DNA of 36,681 nt from Pirellulales bacterium (lineage in GTDB: Bacteria > Planctomycetota > Planctomycetia > Pirellulales > UBA1268): contig JADHNY010000031.1 in assembly GCA_016779265.1 (NCBI GenBank), positions 1 to 36,681 of the forward strand, given 5' to 3'. This document shows positions 33,265 through 36,681 of this stretch, piece after piece; position 1 is the first letter of the stretch, and every line of letters starts with the position of its first letter. Made by a program: the position numbers and the translations under genes. The notes under the pieces are model-generated. The model ran no database searches. It had not been told where the DNA came from and saw only the letters and a list, made by a program, of their open reading frames with translations.

Positions 33265-34440
33265 CTATTGCTCGTTTACACTGCCCGCAGCCGACTGGCG
33301 GTTACGAAGCCGCTTGATCCAGATCTTGTCGGTGATCTCTTGATACGATGGACCGTCGATGGCAACCGCAGTGATTTTACCGTTGCCATCGCGTGCTACG
33401 CCATTGCCGATAAAACCGTCATAAAGAGCACCGGTGCTCGTGCCATTGTAGGCCACAGTGTCGGCAATCTTCTCAACGTGCCCGTCAGCAAACAGCACTG
33501 GAGCGTATCCACCGCCTCCAGTATTGTCCTTCGGCTGATGAAGAGGTTCGATATCGCCAAACTCGTGCACCTTCTTGCCATTGGCACCACCGAGGGTAGT
33601 GTCTTCAAACGGCACATTCATGCCGTCGTTGAAGCTCTCGACGAGAAGATCATTCACCTTAACGATCTGCTGGCCTGCAAAGTCGTTCATGATCTGAGCG
33701 ACGGCTCCATAACCCGTAGCAGGGCTGTTCGCGGTGTTGCCCGGACCAACCAACGCGTCGAGACCGTCACCGGCTCGAGCAGGTCCCATCAAAGCCACGC
33801 GGGCAGCACTGGTAAGGCCCTGAGCAAGGTGGTTCTCGGAAAGAGGACCGTCGCCATCCACCGGCAGTTTCTTGTTGGAAGCGTATCCATCCACAGCAGT
33901 CGGATCGCCGCGGCTGAAGTGCCAAGTGGTGGCGTAGTTAGTGTTGTAGCCATTCTGCCAGACTTCCTTGGCCTTCTGGTCACCACCAAAGTATGTCTCG
34001 CCTGTGTGCGAGAAGCCCGTGCCGGCTGGCCAAGGCCCTGGCGTGGAGTCGTCCACTTCCTTTGCAGAGTTCCCTGTCGCTCCCATGTAGTCGCCGACTT
34101 TTTCACTAATCTTATTGCGGCTGCCCGCATCGAGAGCTTGGCCGGGAACTGAGACCTTGAGATCAATCAGGTCAGCAACCCAGCCGACTTGCCGGATGTC
34201 GCCATCACGGTTGTGATCGAACGCCGCGGAACACATCTTGCCGTCGTTCTGAGAGGCGTAGATCGTAAAACCACGGCCAAATCCAGACATGTTACTAATA
34301 CTGGCGCTGGCATTTGCTGATGCTCGAGCAGCTGCGAGCGATGGCAGCAGCAATGCCGCCAAAACTCCAATGATGGAAATAACCACAAGAAGTTCGACAA
34401 GCGTAAAGCCGCCACGAACTTTCTGCCAACGGATAGACAT
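33265..34440 (-). CDS. Prepilin-like protein (N-methylation site, LFADGHV motif)
   Basis: The protein has 391 residues. The leader MSIRWQKVRGG is followed by FTLVELLVVISIIGVLAALL, a textbook class III (type IV pilin/pseudopilin) signal with cleavage after Gly11 and Glu at mature position 5. The globular part is large for a pseudopilin and contains WHFSRGDPTAVDGY and, near the C-terminus, GGGGYAPVLFADGHVEKIAD, the DG element common in planctomycete prepilin-like proteins. It ends with DGPSYQEITDKIWIKRLRNR. It is a clear paralogue of the upstream gene (34567-35859), sharing the leader junction, SRGDP, GDGPLS/GSGPLS, ALMGPARA, LHQPK and LFADGHV. GGAG lies 6 nt before the ATG. Function (surface fibre, matrix or secretion) is unknown. 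Confidence 0.93.
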   Translation of the reverse strand: MSIRWQKVRGGFTLVELLVVISIIGVLAALLLPSLAAARASANASASISNMSGFGRGFTIYASQNDGKMCSAAFDHNRDGDIRQVGWVADLIDLKVSVPGQALDAGSRNKISEKVGDYMGATGNSAKEVDDSTPGPWPAGTGFSHTGETYFGGDQKAKEVWQNGYNTNYATTWHFSRGDPTAVDGYASNKKLPVDGDGPLSENHLAQGLTSAARVALMGPARAGDGLDALVGPGNTANSPATGYGAVAQIMNDFAGQQIVKVNDLLVESFNDGMNVPFEDTTLGGANGKKVHEFGDIEPLHQPKDNTGGGGYAPVLFADGHVEKIADTVAYNGTSTGALYDGFIGNGVARDGNGKITAVAIDGPSYQEITDKIWIKRLRNRQSAAGSVNEQ

Positions 34441-34468
34441 TTAAAACTCCATTTAAACTCGGGGCTAA

Positions 34469-34496
34469 GCAGGCAGGAAGAAAATTTTCTGCCTGC
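34469..34496 (-). other. Hairpin in the leader between the two prepilin-like genes
   Basis: GCAGGCAG (34469-34476) pairs perfectly with CTGCCTGC (34489-34496) around a 12-nt A/T-rich loop. No T-run follows on the - strand, so termination is unlikely. It sits about 30 nt before the downstream start and could be a processing or stabilising structure that sets the ratio of the two proteins. Confidence 0.5.
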
Positions 34497-34566
34497 GTAC
34501 AAAATACGGCGGCCGTGTTAGGGGATTGTGTGTGGCTTGTGAGGAATCTGCGAGAAACTGTTGGGC

Positions 34567-35859
34567 TTATTCGAGCACGCTTCCTCCAGGGCGTTGCAGC
34601 GGAAGGAGGCGTTTGAGCCAAATTGAGTCGGCGGCTTCTTGATAGCTGGGACCATCAAGCGTGTGGTCGACGATGATGCCACTGGTATTGGCGACGACGC
34701 CGTTGCCGAGAAAACTGTCTCCGGGGCTCGGGTCGTCAGGTTGTCCGACAGTGACGGTGTCGTAGACGCGTGCGACGTGGCCGTCAGCGAAAAGAATCGG
34801 GGCGAAGCCGCCTCCCCCATGACTCTTCGGCTGGTGGAGTGGGTGGATGTCGGAGAGTTCGTGGATCTTGCGGCCCGGACCACCACCAAGTGCTGGATCG
34901 TCGAAGACGACATTCATCCCATCAGTCAGCGTATCGAGGAGGAAGTCATTTGGTCTGACAAGCTGAAATCCAACAAAGCCATTAACGACATCGTCTGCCA
35001 CGCCTGCTCGTAATCGCCGCGTGGCGTCACGAACCCTGTATGAAGGGCCTTCAGCGGCTCGAGCTGGGCCCATGAGTGCGATGCGAGCCGCGGTTGTGCG
35101 AGCCGCGGCCAGGTCCCCTGTCGAAAGGGGGCCGCTGCCTTCCGCCGGTGAGCGAACTTTACTGCCGTAGCCTGGATAGTCGGGGTCAAGGTTGGCGACA
35201 GGGTCTCCCCGGCTGAAGTGCCAAGTCGTCGCAAAAGCCGTGTTGAATCCGGCATTCCAGACCTCGTTCATCGCGTTGACGCTTCCGAAAAAGCGTTGGC
35301 CGGAGATGTCATCGTACGTTTGAGATGCCGTCCACCCATTGTCCGAGCCATCCACAAGAGGCGCTGCGCCGAGTCGAGCCGCGCCGGCATAGTCAGCAAC
35401 CGTTTCGCTGACATGCCAAGTGTTTGCTGGGTCAAGAGCTTTCCCTGGCGAAGTGATTTTATTGCCGATGGTGTCCGCGACCCAGCCGCGTCTGCGGATA
35501 TCACCATCTCGGAGATGGTCGAATGCTCCGGTCGACAGCCGGCCCGAGGTGTCTTCATTTGCATGCACGACAAAACCGCGACCAAAAGTTGAAAGATGGC
35601 TGGTCGCTGTGGCTGCGTTCGCGGAAGATCGCGCTGCGGAGAGGGCCGGTAAGAGGATCGCTGCGAGCACGCCGATGATCGATATCACAACGAGGAGTTC
35701 AACCAGCGTAAATCCACCACGACGGTTACGCAGTGGCTGTGAGCATCTGACGGGACCGCTCCGCTTTCCGAGCCAGAAACCGAACGGTTGACGGTTGGAA
35801 GCGGCGCGAAATGAGCGGCTTGTTTCGATGCTGGATGTGTGGACGCGGTATGCGGACAT
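34567..35859 (-). CDS. Prepilin-like protein with 49-residue leader
   Basis: This 430-residue paralogue of the neighbour has GGFTLVELLVVISIIGVLAA followed by ILLPALSAARSSANAATATS, then WHFSRGDPVANLDPDYPG, LHQPKSHGGGGFAPILFADGHV and DGPSYQEAADSIWLKRLLP. Cleavage after Gly49 would remove an unusually long, Arg/Ser-rich leader. No ATG, GTG or TTG codon occurs in frame between 35859 and the cleavage site, so the long leader is not a start-choice artefact unless a rare codon is used. ATG 35859 has GAGG 5 nt upstream; ATG 35955 and 36036 would make it even longer. It is 126 bp upstream of the second prepilin-like gene with no terminator between, so the two probably share a transcript. Confidence 0.9.
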   Translation of the reverse strand: MSAYRVHTSSIETSRSFRAASNRQPFGFWLGKRSGPVRCSQPLRNRRGGFTLVELLVVISIIGVLAAILLPALSAARSSANAATATSHLSTFGRGFVVHANEDTSGRLSTGAFDHLRDGDIRRRGWVADTIGNKITSPGKALDPANTWHVSETVADYAGAARLGAAPLVDGSDNGWTASQTYDDISGQRFFGSVNAMNEVWNAGFNTAFATTWHFSRGDPVANLDPDYPGYGSKVRSPAEGSGPLSTGDLAAARTTAARIALMGPARAAEGPSYRVRDATRRLRAGVADDVVNGFVGFQLVRPNDFLLDTLTDGMNVVFDDPALGGGPGRKIHELSDIHPLHQPKSHGGGGFAPILFADGHVARVYDTVTVGQPDDPSPGDSFLGNGVVANTSGIIVDHTLDGPSYQEAADSIWLKRLLPLQRPGGSVLE

Positions 35860-36316
35860 GGCATCCTCATCGAGGGTTGCAAAATCATGAGTCGCACCCC
35901 CGGCATGCAATGCCGCGAGGTTGCCAACACTTTCCTCTCGAAAATATCGCCACATTGTTAGCGGCGCATTAGAGGGTTGGCGATTAGAAGAAGTCCTTTG
36001 TAGGCAGGCGGTTCGCCTTCCACCAAAGCGATGCAACGCCGATTGTTAGGCTTGCGTTAGTTCTTGGCAAACTTGTTGACAGTGGGGTTGTGATCCCTAC
36101 CATCACGAGAGTTGTTCCTGAAAAATCTCTTGCAGAGTTGCTCGTGAAGTCCTCCCGCCGCCGTTCTTTCTACACTGGTGAGCACTGCTCACTTGTTTGT
36201 AGGCGAGTGGTTGAGTGAAACGAGCTGGGCCTCCTTGTTCGCTGGTTTGAGCGAGCGCCAGAGAGGTCGCTTTCGGTTGTCCCCATGAATGGCTGAGTTG
36301 CTGCGCGGTGATCGCA
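35860..36316. other. Upstream region of the prepilin-like operon, no clear gene
   Basis: I see no confident gene here. The - strand has CTAACAAT twice (near 35955 and 36045), and TTGCCA with a weak AACAAT box 17 bp later is a possible promoter for the prepilin-like operon. On the + strand TTGACA (36075-36080) with TACCAT 16 bp downstream could be a promoter towards the right edge. Base composition is lower in GC than in the genes. Confidence 0.4.
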
Positions 36317-36421
36317 TCACGCAGCACAGCTGCAAAGGGCACGGCCCAGATAATTTCGCTTTCGGGAAGGACAGCACGCATCTCTGCAGGGGCTCCCCGA
36401 GCAGAAGCAGTTTGTCTCCAT
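36317..36421 (-). CDS. Candidate cysteine-rich mini-protein, 34 residues
   Basis: The ATG at 36421 is preceded by AAGGAG with exactly 6 nt spacing, the best ribosome site in this end of the window. The encoded peptide has seven cysteines in 34 residues (METNCFCSGSPC, then RDACC and a CSC near the end) and a basic centre (PSRKRN), which resembles small metal-binding or disulfide-rich peptides. No family is recognised. The ribosome site overlaps the stop of the small frame before it (TAAGGAG), as in translational coupling. The short length means chance is a real possibility. Confidence 0.25.
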   Translation of the reverse strand: METNCFCSGSPCRDACCPSRKRNYLGRALCSCAA

Positions 36422-36431
36422 GTCGATCTCC

Positions 36432-36542
36432 TTAATCGCACGGGCTGCGGTCCGCGCTGCAATCTTGGCATCTGATGCCGAGGGGCGGCATGGGGCGTAC
36501 GCGGCTCGATCTCGAGGTGCTCTCTGCGAAGTCGATCTCCAT
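36432..36542 (-). CDS. Candidate small ORF with CXXC, or 3' end of a repeat protein
   Basis: The frame ends at TAA 36434-36432 and encodes MEIDFAESTSRSSRVRPM and then IRCQDCSADRSPCD, with three cysteines. 29 of 36 codons end in G or C, as expected of real genes here. The frame is open to the right through the tandem repeat (as repeated WPVSR), so it may instead be the end of a longer protein entering the window. The ATG at 36542 has no ribosome site. It competes with the + strand frame at 36490. Confidence 0.25.
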   Translation of the reverse strand: MEIDFAESTSRSSRVRPMPPLGIRCQDCSADRSPCD

Positions 36543-36681
36543 CGAGGGAGGCTGCGCAGAGACGGGCCACCTAGAGACGGGCCACCTAGAGACGGGCCAC
36601 CTAGAGACGGGCCACCTAGAGACGGGCCACCTAGAGACGGGCCACCTAGAGACGGGCCACCTAGAGACGGGCCACCTAGAG
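36490..36681 (+). CDS. Candidate start of a pentad-repeat protein running off the right edge
   Basis: The ATG at 36490 has GAGG 6 nt upstream (36480-36483), and the frame is open for 64 codons to the window end. After MGRTR the sequence falls into five-residue periods: LDLEV, LSAKS, ISIEG, GCAET, then GHLET repeated. A leucine or small residue at the central position every five residues recalls pentapeptide-repeat (quadrilateral beta-helix) proteins. The tandem units are identical in DNA, so the periodicity in that part is forced by the 15-bp repeat; only the four earlier pentads are independent support. No stop is seen. Confidence 0.3.
   Translation, partial: MGRTRLDLEVLSAKSISIEGGCAETGHLETGHLETGHLETGHLETGHLETGHLETGHLETGHLE
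36559..36681. repeat. 15-bp tandem repeat at the right edge, eight units plus partial
   Basis: Eight identical units GAGACGGGCCACCTA run from 36559 to 36678, and a ninth begins at 36679. On the + strand it can read ETGHL or DGPPR, and the third frame has a stop in each unit. On the - strand it can read WPVSR or GPSLG, and one frame has GTG...TAG in each unit. The array continues beyond the window. Confidence 0.95.

Noticed and set aside
33250-34152. 300-residue + strand frame opposite a prepilin-like gene
   Set aside because: It is antisense to a well-supported gene and reads through the complement of conserved pilin motifs.
36103-36570. 155-residue frame on the - strand with a GTG start inside the tandem repeat
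   Set aside because: Its start is created by the repeat unit, its third-position GC is lower than in the competing frames, and no motif is visible.
36559-36681. CRISPR array
   Set aside because: The units are contiguous 15-mers with no spacers and no cas genes nearby.

Overview
The window looks like chromosome of a Planctomycetota bacterium, probably in or near the Pirellulales. The supports are two prepilin-like proteins with LFADGHV motifs, a DUF1570-type HEXXH protein, a PEGA lipoprotein, an ECF sigma factor paired with a cysteine-free DDLVGYLLGALE-type anti-sigma protein, a TPR-like secreted protein of a kind I associate with planctomycetes, and GC-rich codon use. No tRNA, rRNA, CRISPR array, IS element or phage gene was seen. 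Both window edges lie inside 15-bp tandem repeats, so this may be a whole contig whose assembly stopped at repeats.

Layout. 1-8.1 kb (+): the 3' end of a Gln/Gly/Glu-repeat protein overlapping nadB (L-aspartate oxidase), then a three-gene Gld-like ABC system (ATPase, fused GldF-GldG membrane protein, DUF4340 protein). 8.1-10.5 kb (-): PEGA lipoprotein, PaaK-like adenylate-forming ligase and a DUF971 protein. 10.9-16.2 kb (+): membrane-anchored PP2C phosphatase, LptF/LptG-type permease, sugar-isomerase-like TIM barrel and secreted DUF1570 protein. 16.3-20.4 kb (-): transketolase, anti-sigma-like protein and ECF sigma factor.

20.6-29.9 kb (-) is a tightly coupled cluster: a 7-TM protein fused to an SPFH (HflK-like) domain, two more SPFH proteins (HflC/HflK-like), an ABC ATPase, a large ABC-2 permease and a secreted TPR-like protein. 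Several junctions share 1-4 bases. A second ABC-2 permease without its own ATPase is transcribed divergently (30.1-31.1 kb, +), and its 3' end overlaps by 47 bp the convergent gene for a P1B-type ATPase with an unusual CPS motif. This part is visibly less GC-rich than the first 20 kb. The SPFH-ABC cluster is the best candidate for an under-described system: three stomatin-like scaffold proteins apparently made together with an ABC-2 exporter.

33.2-35.9 kb (-) holds two paralogous prepilin-like genes ended by a strong intrinsic terminator. The right edge (36.0-36.7 kb) holds a 15-bp minisatellite, several small competing ORFs on both strands, and no gene I can call with confidence.
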